Below are positions 17,018-25,680 of a stretch of 64,000 nucleotides of DNA, in pieces (positions within the stretch are counted from its first letter, which is position 1; the number at the start of each line of letters is the position of its first letter). Made by a program: the position numbers and the translations under genes. Under the pieces are notes generated by a model, which had not been told where the DNA came from, did not search any database, and saw only the letters and a program-made list of their open reading frames with translations. This DNA is from Ruminococcus sp. NK3A76. GTDB taxonomy: Bacteria; Bacillota; Clostridia; Oscillospirales; Ruminococcaceae. Location: assembly GCF_000686125.1 (NCBI RefSeq), contig NZ_JMMA01000002.1, positions 3,348,001 through 3,412,000 on the forward strand, in the 5' to 3' direction.

Positions 17018-18031
17018 TTACTTGATCGTACCAAACTTACTTACGCACATAACCCCATACCCTGCACACTTTACAATACATATCAGACAGAATACCCATA
17101 CGCTCATTCCGGACAGATACATTCCGTTATGCGCCGAAGATGAAAAAGCATAGCTCATAACCTTTCCCTCAGCTATAAGCGCAGGGAAAACACAGGCTGC
17201 AAAGCTCAAAAAGAATGTAAACAGCATATTTTTTGTATAAACGGAAATAAGGCAGATAAATGCAGCACATACTGCAAATGAAAACGCTCGCATCAGGCTG
17301 CTGCGTACAAACAGACCGATAACTGTCATTTCCCCATATTCCTCACAGCCCAATATGCTTTGAAGAGGAGCAAAGGCGCTGTCAAGCCCGTATCGGGCTG
17401 CAAATGTGCATAACTCTGCTGTACTTATTATCAGAGAGAGCAAAAACATTACAACCATGCTGACCGATAGCTTTATTACGGCAAGACGTGTTTTTCCGCA
17501 TTTCGTAGTACGGAGGATATCAGCCATTTTGCTGCTGTATTCATTGCAGAAAACAGGAGGGATAAGCAGCATCATAATCAGCACCGACAATAAATCATAG
17601 CGGCGATAGGAGTAAAGATCATACCAATCCGTATCATAGAAAAACTCTCCAGTACCGAGGCTGTCAAAGCTCTCACATTTCATTGCAAGATATTCAAGTG
17701 TCTGCTGCTCGGCGATTGCCTTGTTGTATTGCTTGTTGTGAGTTGCAAATTCATCAAGGTCTATCAGATTGGCATTGTACTGCTCCAAAAGCTGTTCATG
17801 CTCTGCAATTACATTGTTGACCTCATCAAGCCGAGTGAAGATCAATTCACGCTTTTGGGGGGTGTATTCTCCTGCAAGCTGCTCTGTATACTGCCTGTAT
17901 ACCAGCGTTGAATATGGGTGCTCATGATCTGCAGGCAGCAGCCCAAGAACTATTTCCAAAGCAATGGCTATAACGATAATTATAAGGCGTTTATGCAGCA
18001 GCTTTTTTGTTTCAAAATATATAAGCGTCAC
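17018..18031 (-). CDS. ABC transporter permease
   Basis: 337 residues. One N-terminal membrane segment (residues about 15-33), a 120-residue extracytoplasmic loop, then five hydrophobic segments, the architecture of ABC-2 export permeases. It overlaps the upstream ATPase gene by 4 nt. It is the last gene of the sigma/lipoprotein/ABC operon. Substrate unknown; such operons often export peptides or sense envelope stress. Confidence 0.8.
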   Translation of the reverse strand: MTLIYFETKKLLHKRLIIIVIAIALEIVLGLLPADHEHPYSTLVYRQYTEQLAGEYTPQKRELIFTRLDEVNNVIAEHEQLLEQYNANLIDLDEFATHNKQYNKAIAEQQTLEYLAMKCESFDSLGTGEFFYDTDWYDLYSYRRYDLLSVLIMMLLIPPVFCNEYSSKMADILRTTKCGKTRLAVIKLSVSMVVMFLLSLIISTAELCTFAARYGLDSAFAPLQSILGCEEYGEMTVIGLFVRSSLMRAFSFAVCAAFICLISVYTKNMLFTFFLSFAACVFPALIAEGKVMSYAFSSSAHNGMYLSGMSVWVFCLICIVKCAGYGVMCVSKFGTIK

Positions 18032-18894
18032 TGCCCACTCACCTGCCCGAACCTGAGCATATATACATCTTCAAGTGTCGGAGAAACGGAGACAGCGTTT
18101 TCAAACGGTTTGCTGCTCTGAACGATATGCAGCCTTGTTCCGCCCCCTGTCTTTATGATTGCAGAATTGGTATGTAACAGCGCATACTCATCAGCAAAGC
18201 CGTCCTCACATTCAAGCTCCCAGACACAGCCCTCGGCAGAGGAAATGACCTCTGCAAGTGTGCCGCTTTTAACAACTTTTCCTCCGTCAAGAAGTATCAC
18301 ATTATCCGATATACTCTCTATATCTGATACGATATGCGTAGCGATCAGCAACAGCTTTCCCCGACCGATACGGCTCAGGATATTGCGAAATCTCATTCTT
18401 TCCTTCGGGTCAAGCCCTGCGGTAGGCTCGTCAAAAACAAGAATATCGGGGCCGCCAAGAAGTGCCGCAGCTATACCGAGCCTGCGTTTCATCCCGCCCG
18501 AATACTCACCGCATTTTCGCTTTTTGTCATCAGTAAGGTTTACAAATTCAAGCAGCCTATCTATTTCATTATGGGCATTTTTTATGCCCTTTACAGCCGC
18601 AAAATATCTCATCATCTCCTCTCCCGTAAAAGAGGGGTAAAAGCCCATATCCTGCGGCATAAAGCCAAGCCTTGTGCGGTAATCGGCACCGAGAGAGAGT
18701 ATCTCTCTGCCGTCAAGAGTGACACTTCCGCTTGTTTGCCAAAGCAGCCCGACTATTATATTCATAAGCGTACTTTTGCCTGCACCGTTTGGCCCGAGCA
18801 GGGCATATACACCGTTCCCGAGAGTTAGGTCTATCCCGTCAAGGGCAGTCTTGTTTTTATAGCGTTTTGTAAGCCTGTCTATTTTAAGCTCCAT
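18028..18894 (-). CDS. ABC transporter ATP-binding protein
   Basis: 288 residues from the ATG at 18894 (GAGGTGAG upstream). Walker A is GPNGAGKST, the Q-loop is at GFMPQDMG, the ABC signature is YSGGMKRRLG, Walker B is ILVFDEPTAGLD, and the H-loop is IATHIV. It energises the two permeases encoded either side. The C-terminal 70 residues form a small regulatory tail of the kind seen in exporter ATPases. Confidence 0.95.
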   Translation of the reverse strand: MELKIDRLTKRYKNKTALDGIDLTLGNGVYALLGPNGAGKSTLMNIIVGLLWQTSGSVTLDGREILSLGADYRTRLGFMPQDMGFYPSFTGEEMMRYFAAVKGIKNAHNEIDRLLEFVNLTDDKKRKCGEYSGGMKRRLGIAAALLGGPDILVFDEPTAGLDPKERMRFRNILSRIGRGKLLLIATHIVSDIESISDNVILLDGGKVVKSGTLAEVISSAEGCVWELECEDGFADEYALLHTNSAIIKTGGGTRLHIVQSSKPFENAVSVSPTLEDVYMLRFGQVSGQ

Positions 18895-18898
18895 TTTC

Positions 18899-20101
18899 TC
18901 ACCTCGCAGGTCTTGCATATTTTTTGAAAGCTGTAATAATACATACAAAGGTTATCAGACAAGTGAGCGCTGCGGCGCATACCAGTCTTGATACCGCAAA
19001 GCCGACGACCGTGATATAGTCGAACCTGAAAAAATAGGTTTTCAGGTTAAGAAAGCTCTGCGGCAAGACCGTGCGCAGACGGTCAAAAGCAATGTATCGG
19101 GTGTCAAGCGCAGAGGAGTTTTCACCCGACACATAAATAAACAGCATCGTCATTATTATCTGCGGCATTATCGTCACAAGTGCCGAGACAGGCACGGCAG
19201 CGCCTGCTTTTTTGGTCAGCACCGATGCTAAGACCGAAACCGCTGTAACAAAGAGATAAAACAACAGCTTAAGGCAAAGCTTAATGGCCAAAAAGCCGCC
19301 TAAGGTGATGATGTAGGGGCAGTATTCAAAGCCCTCGAACTGCTGCAAGGGAAGTGAAAGGTCAGTAATGCCAAAGCACAATACCCCCACGATAAGCTGG
19401 CTAACAGCGCTAAGTATTACTACCGCTGCCGTTACCGAATACGCTGCTGCAAGCTGACTCCAAAAAAGCCGCCCCTTGCTTTTTATCTCCGAGTTTATGA
19501 CACGGTATGCCCCCGATGAATAGTCAAGGGTGAACATTCTGACAGCGATGATCACAGCTAAAAGCATCATTGCATAGTCCCAATATATATTGTCAAGATA
19601 AACAAGCAGCTCACTTAGCTTGCCGCTTTCGGTGAGTTTCATATCTATAACAGTATTGTATTTTTCTGCCGCAAGCTCATTGAGGGTGATTACACTTTGA
19701 TCGGGATCAGTCTTTGCACGTTCACGCTCGGCGGCGGAAATCGCATCTGTTATAAGCGCCCTGCGGTGAGAGGGAAAGTCCTTTTCTATAAAGTCAAGTC
19801 TTTGCCTGATCGTTTGGCAGATAAACAGCTCATTTATAAGCTTTGCAGGATACTCCTCATCGGATGCGGCTATCTGCTCGTTAAGCTCGCTCTCTCTTGC
19901 TAAGATATATGAGCGTATCTCCGCACTGCTTTTTCCCGATGAAATGCTCTCGATGTATTCTTGCCGCTGTGATAAGCTCTTTCCAACGTCTATATTATAT
20001 TTTACCGTTCTGAACACGAAAATTCCAAGCAGAGCTGCGCACATCAGCAGCGATATCAGCATAAGCCTTGACGAGAACAGCTTTTTAAGTTCAAAACACA
20101 T
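18899..20101 (-). CDS. ABC transporter permease
   Basis: About 400 residues; start taken at the ATG at 20101, with GGACGG at good spacing, though a GTG at 20110 is in frame. One N-terminal membrane span (about 12-30), a long charged extracytoplasmic loop with helices (about 35-165), then six hydrophobic segments. It is a paralogue-type partner of the permease at 17018, so the exporter is probably a heterodimer. The start sits just past the stop of the upstream lipoprotein gene (TGATATG). Confidence 0.8.
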   Translation of the reverse strand: MCFELKKLFSSRLMLISLLMCAALLGIFVFRTVKYNIDVGKSLSQRQEYIESISSGKSSAEIRSYILARESELNEQIAASDEEYPAKLINELFICQTIRQRLDFIEKDFPSHRRALITDAISAAERERAKTDPDQSVITLNELAAEKYNTVIDMKLTESGKLSELLVYLDNIYWDYAMMLLAVIIAVRMFTLDYSSGAYRVINSEIKSKGRLFWSQLAAAYSVTAAVVILSAVSQLIVGVLCFGITDLSLPLQQFEGFEYCPYIITLGGFLAIKLCLKLLFYLFVTAVSVLASVLTKKAGAAVPVSALVTIMPQIIMTMLFIYVSGENSSALDTRYIAFDRLRTVLPQSFLNLKTYFFRFDYITVVGFAVSRLVCAAALTCLITFVCIITAFKKYARPAR

Positions 20102-20102
20102 A

Positions 20103-21290
20103 TCATACACCGTCCGTTATTATACTGTGATCTTTGCTGCCGTTTTTGAAAACAAAGCCTATCCTGCCGTTCGTAAGCTGCCCGTCGCCGTCTGTAATAG
20201 TATCAAGCACAAACACCTTGTCGGTCTGAGCGTTCCATATTATTCTCGGCATAAAGCCGCCTTGCGGATAGCAGATCTCTTCGTCTATATCCTCCGTATC
20301 GGCATTATCCTCACGCACCTTGCAGGAAATGTCACATTCCGCCGTCTTCCCCGTTTTCAGATCATACACATATACCTTCCCCTCATCAGCATGAAAATGC
20401 GTATAATATATCGCCTTATCTGTGATACAGCAGCCCACATAGCAGTTCTCTATAAGCCTTTGAGGTGAGCTGCCGTCACGCTCTGCGCTCATCAGGATCG
20501 GGGTCTGCCCCTCCCATTTTATGTAATAGAGCCTTCCTCCGCTTACCGATACCTGCCCTGCCTTATCGTCAAGCTTTTTAAGCTTATTGTCCGCAAAGGT
20601 GCATGAAAACAATTCGTTATTCTCTGTGCAAAAGAATAAATAGTCCTCATTTGCCGCATAAGAGATAATACTGCTGTCCTCGGATAGTATCACGGGTTCG
20701 CTTGCAGTATTTGTTGTTACATCAAATGTTTGAAACCAACTCGCCCCCAGAATATACAGCCTGCCGCCCTGCGACATTATCCCGCCTAAAGAATTTGGCG
20801 AATCCGGGAAAAATTCCTTTTCGTAGCTTGTTGAAAAGGTGTTTTCATAAATGGGTTCCTGCTCTTTGCCGTCAAAAAGCATAAGTGCATTGCCGCTTGT
20901 AAAGTAAAGCCCGTTTGATGCTGCAACGGGGGCGTTCATCTGTAATTGGTCAAGACACCCGGGGCTGTTCTCAGAATGTGCGCAGCCTGCGATATTGCAA
21001 AGGTGCGAAAACCTCTCGCTTTCTGTATCAAGCACGCAGCTGCTCACACCCACGCCGCCTATACAAAAGGTCTTAGTTCCAATTGACGTGATCCCGAGAG
21101 AGCTTATATTAAACGGCTTTTCATCAAGCTCTGTCGGTTTGCCCGAAGTAAACTCGTATGTGTCAAGCTCACTTATAAGCTCAGCCTGCTGTGCTTTCTC
21201 GCTTTCTATGTCAACATAGCTGCCCGTGCTGTTTGCACAGCCCGAAAGCAGCAATATAGAGAGCAATATAAATGCTGATCTTTTCATCAC
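20103..21290 (-). CDS. lipoprotein with beta-propeller-like repeats
   Basis: 395 residues. A lipoprotein signal is clear: hydrophobic ILLSILLLSGC, with the lipid-modified Cys at residue 18. The exported domain is made of short repeats of type 'GGRLYYIKWEG', 'DYLFFCTENNELFSC' and 'AIYYTHFHADEGKVYVYDL', as in six- or seven-bladed propellers (DUF5050-like). It probably sits on the outer face of the membrane as a sensor or accessory for the sigma/ABC system. Its stop overlaps the region of the next permease start; its start overlaps the sigma-factor stop by 4 nt. Confidence 0.75.
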   Translation of the reverse strand: MMKRSAFILLSILLLSGCANSTGSYVDIESEKAQQAELISELDTYEFTSGKPTELDEKPFNISSLGITSIGTKTFCIGGVGVSSCVLDTESERFSHLCNIAGCAHSENSPGCLDQLQMNAPVAASNGLYFTSGNALMLFDGKEQEPIYENTFSTSYEKEFFPDSPNSLGGIMSQGGRLYILGASWFQTFDVTTNTASEPVILSEDSSIISYAANEDYLFFCTENNELFSCTFADNKLKKLDDKAGQVSVSGGRLYYIKWEGQTPILMSAERDGSSPQRLIENCYVGCCITDKAIYYTHFHADEGKVYVYDLKTGKTAECDISCKVREDNADTEDIDEEICYPQGGFMPRIIWNAQTDKVFVLDTITDGDGQLTNGRIGFVFKNGSKDHSIITDGV

Positions 21291-22627
21291 TTAACACCCC
21301 CAAACGGTATATCTATGCTCATTTCCTCAAATACTCCCGCCGTCATTTCCTCGGGAGATCTGTTTTGTCTGAGGTCAAGAAACTCCACCCTTATGCTGTC
21401 TGTGTTATCAGTTATATCAAAAGCTCCCTGTATTATACACGGGTCATTTTCCGACAAAGGCTCGCCCTTAAATGTCGCATCCTTTATATCCGCCGAGTGA
21501 TACCAATGCTTTTCGCCGCTTTTAGCCGTATAATACATCTGCGGAAAAAGTGACATAAATCTGTCATTTTTATGCAGTTTATCATATTCCTCCACTTTGC
21601 CGTTATACTCGTCCTCGGTCATAGTAAACGGGTCAAGCGTTTTTGAAAACTCCGCCCATTGCATTTCGGTAGAGGCTTTTATATACTCTTTACCGACATC
21701 ATCAAGCCCCTCAATAGCCGCAATAAATCTAAGCTGACCGTCTGTGTAGTCTTTAGTTTCAATTGTGATCCGAAAATGTTCATTCTCTGTTACATATTCT
21801 CCAAACTGAGCTGTCTGCTCTGATCTGCTGTCAGTAACTATATCTTTTTCGGGGCGGTAGTTACCCATATTATTATCAAGCCTTCCAAGCGCTAAGGGCA
21901 CACCAAATGCCGCAACAGCGACAGCACCGGCAGTAACAAGCTTTACAGCGATACTCTTTCCTGCTAACCTTGCGGCACCGGATGCAGCAGCTTTGGCATA
22001 GCTTGCATCTGCCGTGTCTGAAAGCAGAGAATTTATTGGGAATGCCGCAAGCATACCACTGCCAAAAAGCTTTTCTATCCTTTTGCGGATAGTTTTTCTT
22101 GCCTTATATAGCTTTTGCTTTGCGTTGTTTTCATTCGTTCCGAGAGAGCCTGCCACCTCGGCAACAGACATATCTTCAAAGTAATACAGTATCACCGCCG
22201 AGCGCTGATCAGCAGGCAGCCCGTCAATTACAGCCTTTAGCTTTTCTTTCGTGTCTTTGTTCACGGCATAGTCCTCGGGCAGCATGATAGGCTCATTCAA
22301 AGCAGCATCAGCAAGGGTGCGCTCCATTTGCTCGTCGTCCTCAAAATGCTCAGACCCCGAGCTGTCCTTAATACTTTTGACGCATTTGCTGTAAGCAATC
22401 GAATAAAGCCACCCGATGAATGACTCACCCGAGCGCAGCTTTGATATATTTTCAAAGGCTGCGGCAAAGGTCTCGGAAGCGATATCCTGCGCCGCATCAG
22501 CATTTTTAACATTCCGCTTTGCAAAGAAAAACACCTTTTCATGAAACTCTCTATACAGCGTTTCAAAAGCTACCTTATCACCCTTCTGCGCTTTTTTTGC
22601 AAGAGCGCTTATCTCTGTTTTGTTCAT
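21287..22627 (-). CDS. ECF-type sigma factor fused to a membrane span and exported domain
   Basis: 446 residues from the ATG at 22627 (GAGGTGGG upstream). Residues 1-90 are sigma region 2 (FETLYREFHEKVFFFAKRNV, then AAQDIASETF). Residues 125-185 are region 4 (LPADQRSAVILYYFEDMS, then VAEVAGSLGTNENNAKQKL). Instead of ending there, the protein continues through a Ser/Ala linker and a transmembrane segment (about 226-248) into a 200-residue exported domain. In most systems such a membrane module belongs to a separate anti-sigma protein, so this looks like a membrane-tethered sigma factor. It heads an operon with the lipoprotein and ABC genes and likely controls it. Confidence 0.88.
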   Translation of the reverse strand: MNKTEISALAKKAQKGDKVAFETLYREFHEKVFFFAKRNVKNADAAQDIASETFAAAFENISKLRSGESFIGWLYSIAYSKCVKSIKDSSGSEHFEDDEQMERTLADAALNEPIMLPEDYAVNKDTKEKLKAVIDGLPADQRSAVILYYFEDMSVAEVAGSLGTNENNAKQKLYKARKTIRKRIEKLFGSGMLAAFPINSLLSDTADASYAKAAASGAARLAGKSIAVKLVTAGAVAVAAFGVPLALGRLDNNMGNYRPEKDIVTDSRSEQTAQFGEYVTENEHFRITIETKDYTDGQLRFIAAIEGLDDVGKEYIKASTEMQWAEFSKTLDPFTMTEDEYNGKVEEYDKLHKNDRFMSLFPQMYYTAKSGEKHWYHSADIKDATFKGEPLSENDPCIIQGAFDITDNTDSIRVEFLDLRQNRSPEEMTAGVFEEMSIDIPFGGVK

Positions 22628-22748
22628 CAGTGTCACCCACCTCTCTGCCCAATAGTCCTCGGTATGTGTCAAGATACTGCTCATCTGATGGGGAATCGTC
22701 AAATTGCAGGAGTATCCATTTTATCAGCTCATCAAGAGAAATCTCCAT
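22578..22748 (-). CDS. possible small first gene of the sigma operon
   Basis: 56 codons from the ATG at 22748, behind AAAGGAAAGGGG; the end overlaps the sigma gene start by 50 nt in another frame. The first 45 residues (EISLDELIKWILLQFDDSPS) look like an ordered acidic helical peptide, and the tail is less convincing. Gene order and ribosome site support translation, possibly coupled to the sigma factor. It might instead be a leader. Confidence 0.45.
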   Translation of the reverse strand: MEISLDELIKWILLQFDDSPSDEQYLDTYRGLLGREVGDTDEQNRDKRSCKKSAEG

Positions 22749-22920
22749 ATCGCCGCCCCTTTCCTTTGCTCTCATAGGTATAGAGTTTTTTTAAGGAAAA
22801 TGGTTAGCGGACAAATATATTTTTGTTATCATGTACAAGGCTGTGACCGTTTTATTGTGCAATTTGATGTCATAGATAACGATAGGATTATTATATCATA
22901 GATGCTTATATTTATCAAAC

Positions 22921-22963
22921 AAAACGGACGCAATGCCCATAGCCGAGGAATGCGTCCGGTTTC
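22921..22963. other. inverted repeat of unknown role
   Basis: Stem AAACGGACGCA / TGCGTCCGGTTT between the sigma operon and the second mobilization locus. It could be a bidirectional terminator or a relic of an element end; no gene ends nearby on the plus strand. Confidence 0.4.
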
Positions 22964-23130
22964 ATTTTTGTTAGGGTGTAATCCTATCGTAAATCTAAAT
23001 ATTTTGTAAACATGGGCGATTTTGCCTTAACTTTTCGCCCGAAATCCTAGGTATAAGTGAGAGGCTTTTATTTTCGATGAAAAATATTTCTTGATGAAAC
23101 CGCCTGCACCCTCTTTATCAGAATGCTGTG

Positions 23131-23360
23131 CAAGTCACACATTTTACATAGGTCTGATTTGTTGAATTCGGAGAAAATATTTTTGGAAGGCTAAATATCA
23201 CTTAAAAATATACCGCATTATGTAGTGTCTTATGGAGGGAGTTTTACTAAATCATTATGCAGCCCAAGTACATTTAAGCAAAGCGACTATGCCGCAGCGT
23301 CTATATGCAAACCATACATTTTTCACAGGTCGGAATTGTTGAATACAGATATAAATATTA
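23131..23360 (+). repeat. two imperfect ~50-bp direct repeats in a gene-free region
   Basis: The 900-bp stretch 22750-23685 has no convincing gene. It contains two related blocks at 23131-23180 and 23307-23359. Both run CA-CACATTTT..CA-GGTC-G-ATTGTTGAAT and end in ATAAATATT-like tails. A shorter third match begins near 23484 (AACCATACAGTTTTTC). 'CACCCTC' also recurs at about 23107, 23424 and 23463. The role is unknown; they may be binding sites for the Xis-like protein encoded just downstream. Confidence 0.5.
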
Positions 23361-23685
23361 CAACTTTACCGAAACCGCTTATATAATCATCTCTAAATGT
23401 CGGTACTAGTGAAGGCTATGCTACACCCTCTACTGTCTGCATATATTTTGCAATAACTGCACACCCTCAATGATTACCATTTGTGTAACCATACAGTTTT
23501 TCAAAAAACCATTAGCTTTTCCGCTCGTCATTCAGAATTAACTTATGAAAGGCACATATTTCTTCCTGCCTCGCCAGCAGAAGAAAAAGTGCAAAGTCAC
23601 ACACACAATCGTCCAGACACGAAAGGAGGAAACAGCAGCGTACATTAAAACCATACAAAACAAAAATCAGAGAGGAGAATGACAT

Positions 23686-23979
23686 TTGAATTTAACAGAA
23701 AAGCAGCAGATCATTTCACAGATAGCCCAGCTATTGGAGCAGCTTATCGAAGCGGAAACGACCGAGCCTTCACCGCAGCAAGATCAGAGCAAAACTCATC
23801 CGCTTGAAATGCTCACAGTCAAGGAGTGTGCTGCACTTGTGAACGGCTTATCTGAGCATACAGTCCGTCAGCTTGTCGCACAGGATAAGATTGCCTATGT
23901 AAGAGCAGGCAGTGGTGTGAGGGGCAAGATACTTGTGAGCAAAGCGTCGCTGCTAAAGTATCTTGGAGTAGCAAATTGA
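23686..23979 (+). CDS. excisionase-like helix-turn-helix protein (second copy)
   Basis: 97 residues, TTG start behind GAGAGGAGAATG. Same architecture as the protein at 1145: an N-terminal helix (EKQQIISQIAQLLEQLI), a polar linker, and a C-terminal MerR/excisionase-like HTH (ECAALVNGLSEHTVRQLV, then VRGKILVSKASLLKYLG). It precedes MobC, MobA and the integrase, so it is a likely recombination directionality factor or transfer regulator. The two copies are clearly paralogous but divergent, so they arrived with different elements. Confidence 0.8.
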   Translation: MNLTEKQQIISQIAQLLEQLIEAETTEPSPQQDQSKTHPLEMLTVKECAALVNGLSEHTVRQLVAQDKIAYVRAGSGVRGKILVSKASLLKYLGVAN

Positions 23980-24079
23980 ACGTAAAAAAAATCGCCCTGC
24001 CGAGGGCAGCAGGGTGAAATGTGTAAATACGATTATTTAAATTTATACTTTACATAATTACGCAAGTACAGAAAGTCCC

Positions 24080-24180
24080 GGCAAAAAACCGGCACTTTCC
24101 CGCAGAGATCAACGTGGTTGACCTCTGCGGTGTTTAGAGGCTTTGCAGCTCTAAACGCAGGCTCGGCAAAAGCGAGCCGA
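24080..24180. other. candidate oriT: hairpin cluster upstream of mobC-mobA
   Basis: Three to four hairpins in 100 bp. AGTCCCGGC/CCGGCACT lies at 24074-24096. A long near-perfect hairpin, CCGCAGAG-A-TCAAC / GTTGA-C-CTCTGCGG, occupies 24100-24130. TTTAGAG/CTCTAAA lies at 24133-24155, and GGCTCGG/CGAGCC follows to 24178. Dense stem-loops directly before mobC-mobA are typical of transfer origins of MobP-type elements. The nick site is not determinable here. Confidence 0.5.
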
Positions 24181-24208
24181 ATAGCAAAAACCAAAAAAGA
24201 AAGGACTG

Positions 24209-24556
24209 ATGAAAATAGCAAGAAAAAACAAAACGCTCCGCCGCAAGGAGATAGTGTATTCAGCCGAGGAATGGGCACAGATCGAAAAGCAGGCTGCTGA
24301 GTGTCACTTGAAAACCTCTACTTTTATTAGGGCGATGTCGCTGAATGGGAAGATAAAAGTTGTTGACCTAAAAGAACTTGCACCCCTGCTCAATGGTATG
24401 AGAATCATCTCGAAAAATATCAATCAGGTGGCGAAGAAAGCAAACGAAACGTGCAGCATTTATGCCGAGGATATTGATAAGCTGAAAGGAGATGTTGCTG
24501 AACTTTGCCGTACTGTAAATCTGTGGCTGTCCACCGTAACGTCAAGCAAGCGCTGA
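24209..24556 (+). CDS. mobC: MobC-like relaxosome protein
   Basis: 115 residues, ATG behind AAAGAAAGGACTG. It is basic at the N terminus (KIARKNKTLRRKEIVYS), then has a ribbon-helix-helix-like SAEEWAQIEKQAAECHLKTS and the MobC hallmark LNGMRIISKNINQVAKKAN. MobC helps the relaxase melt and nick oriT. Its end overlaps the relaxase start by 52 nt, so the proteins are made in a coupled way. Confidence 0.88.
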   Translation: MKIARKNKTLRRKEIVYSAEEWAQIEKQAAECHLKTSTFIRAMSLNGKIKVVDLKELAPLLNGMRIISKNINQVAKKANETCSIYAEDIDKLKGDVAELCRTVNLWLSTVTSSKR

Positions 24557-25584
24557 CCTACATTCTCAACCCCGACAAGACCGACGAGCGAGTTTTGACG
24601 ATCTCGCTGAATTGCATGACCGAGCCCGATTTCGCCTACACGCAGATGAAGACGGTTTACGAGCAGTACGCAAGGCGCAGCTATGATGCCACTCCGAGCA
24701 AAAGCGGCAAAAGCCCCGTCAAGGCTATCCACTACATAATGAGCTTTGCCAATTCCGAGGGCGTTACTCCGGAGCTTGCCCACAAGATAGGCATGGCATT
24801 TGTCCGCAAAATGTTTGGTGACGATGTGCAGGCAGTCATTGCAACTCATGTCAATACTGATCACATTCACAATCATATACTGATAAATTCTTACTCGCTC
24901 ACAGGTAAGCGGTTTTATGACAACAAGGCATCTGTCCGAAGAATGCGTGAGGTCACGAACGGGGTGTGCCGTGCTTTTGGAGTTGAGCCTGCACTCAACT
25001 TTGAGAACGAGGGGAGGTCTATTAGTTACTCCGAATGGCAGCACAAAAAGAAAGGCACTTCGTGGAAGGAGCATATTCGTAATGCTATCGACAGCTTGAT
25101 ACCCAGTGTCAGCAGCTTTGATGATTTGCTTGCGGAGCTTGAAAGGCTTGGCTTTACGGTCAAGCGTGATAAGAATTTTTTGATAAAAGCCCCCGGGCAG
25201 CAGCGTTCGGTCAGCTTGTGGAAGTTGGGGGAGGACTACACGGAGGAGTCACTCAATGCGAGAATAGGTATGATTCAGGTTTTTGCAAAGCCTATTAAAA
25301 AACAAGTTGATGTTTACAAACTCTCGGAGATGTTGTCTGTTATCAGCAAAGATCATATTTCATCAATCGGTGATCTGGAGGGGAGAATCATGCAATTGAG
25401 AAAAGAATATGAAAAGACTAAGGGTGAGGAATGTCGAGATAAGCTAAGAGTATATCAAGATATTAAGGATACATACAAGGAAATATCTCGGGGGGATTAT
25501 ATCTCCAAGCTTGTAGAGAAAGAAAAACTCCGCAGGGAGCAAGAACAGAAAAAGCAGCCACCAAAAAAGAAACACCACCGATAA
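24505..25584 (+). CDS. mobA: MobA/VirD2-type (MobP) relaxase
   Basis: 359 residues, start taken as TTG at 24505; an in-frame GTG at 24523 is possible. The N-terminal domain reads KQALTYILNPDKT and YIMSFANSEGVTPELA, then the metal-binding three-histidine motif HVNTDHIHNHI near residue 120, and NENEGRS-type sequence after it (NFENEGRSISYSEW). This enzyme nicks oriT and stays bound to the 5' end. It is shorter than many relaxases and has no primase or helicase extension. It depends on a co-resident conjugation system for export, since no channel genes lie in this element. Confidence 0.9.
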   Translation: MPYCKSVAVHRNVKQALTYILNPDKTDERVLTISLNCMTEPDFAYTQMKTVYEQYARRSYDATPSKSGKSPVKAIHYIMSFANSEGVTPELAHKIGMAFVRKMFGDDVQAVIATHVNTDHIHNHILINSYSLTGKRFYDNKASVRRMREVTNGVCRAFGVEPALNFENEGRSISYSEWQHKKKGTSWKEHIRNAIDSLIPSVSSFDDLLAELERLGFTVKRDKNFLIKAPGQQRSVSLWKLGEDYTEESLNARIGMIQVFAKPIKKQVDVYKLSEMLSVISKDHISSIGDLEGRIMQLRKEYEKTKGEECRDKLRVYQDIKDTYKEISRGDYISKLVEKEKLRREQEQKKQPPKKKHHR

Positions 25585-25613
25585 ATATTCAAAGATTTAA
25601 CGCAACTTTTATA

Positions 25614-25642
25614 TTGAACAAATCAGCGGAATGTGTTATACT
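25614..25642 (+). promoter_or_regulatory. promoter of the leader peptide-integrase unit
   Basis: TTGAAC (25614-25619), 17-bp spacer, TATACT (25637-25642). It is embedded in an inverted repeat CAGCGGAAT/ATTCCGCTG (about 25624-25664) that may be an operator or form a 5' hairpin in the RNA. Confidence 0.75.
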
Positions 25643-25680
25643 GAATATACGATATATTCCGCTGTCGGAAAGGAGTTAAA

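Noticed and set aside
18155-18828. Plus-strand frames opposite the ABC ATPase
   Set aside because: Ser/Pro-rich antisense shadows of a protein with all ATPase motifs.
24505-25074. Long minus-strand frames opposite mobA
   Set aside because: They mirror the relaxase coding frame, have no ribosome site and no family signature.
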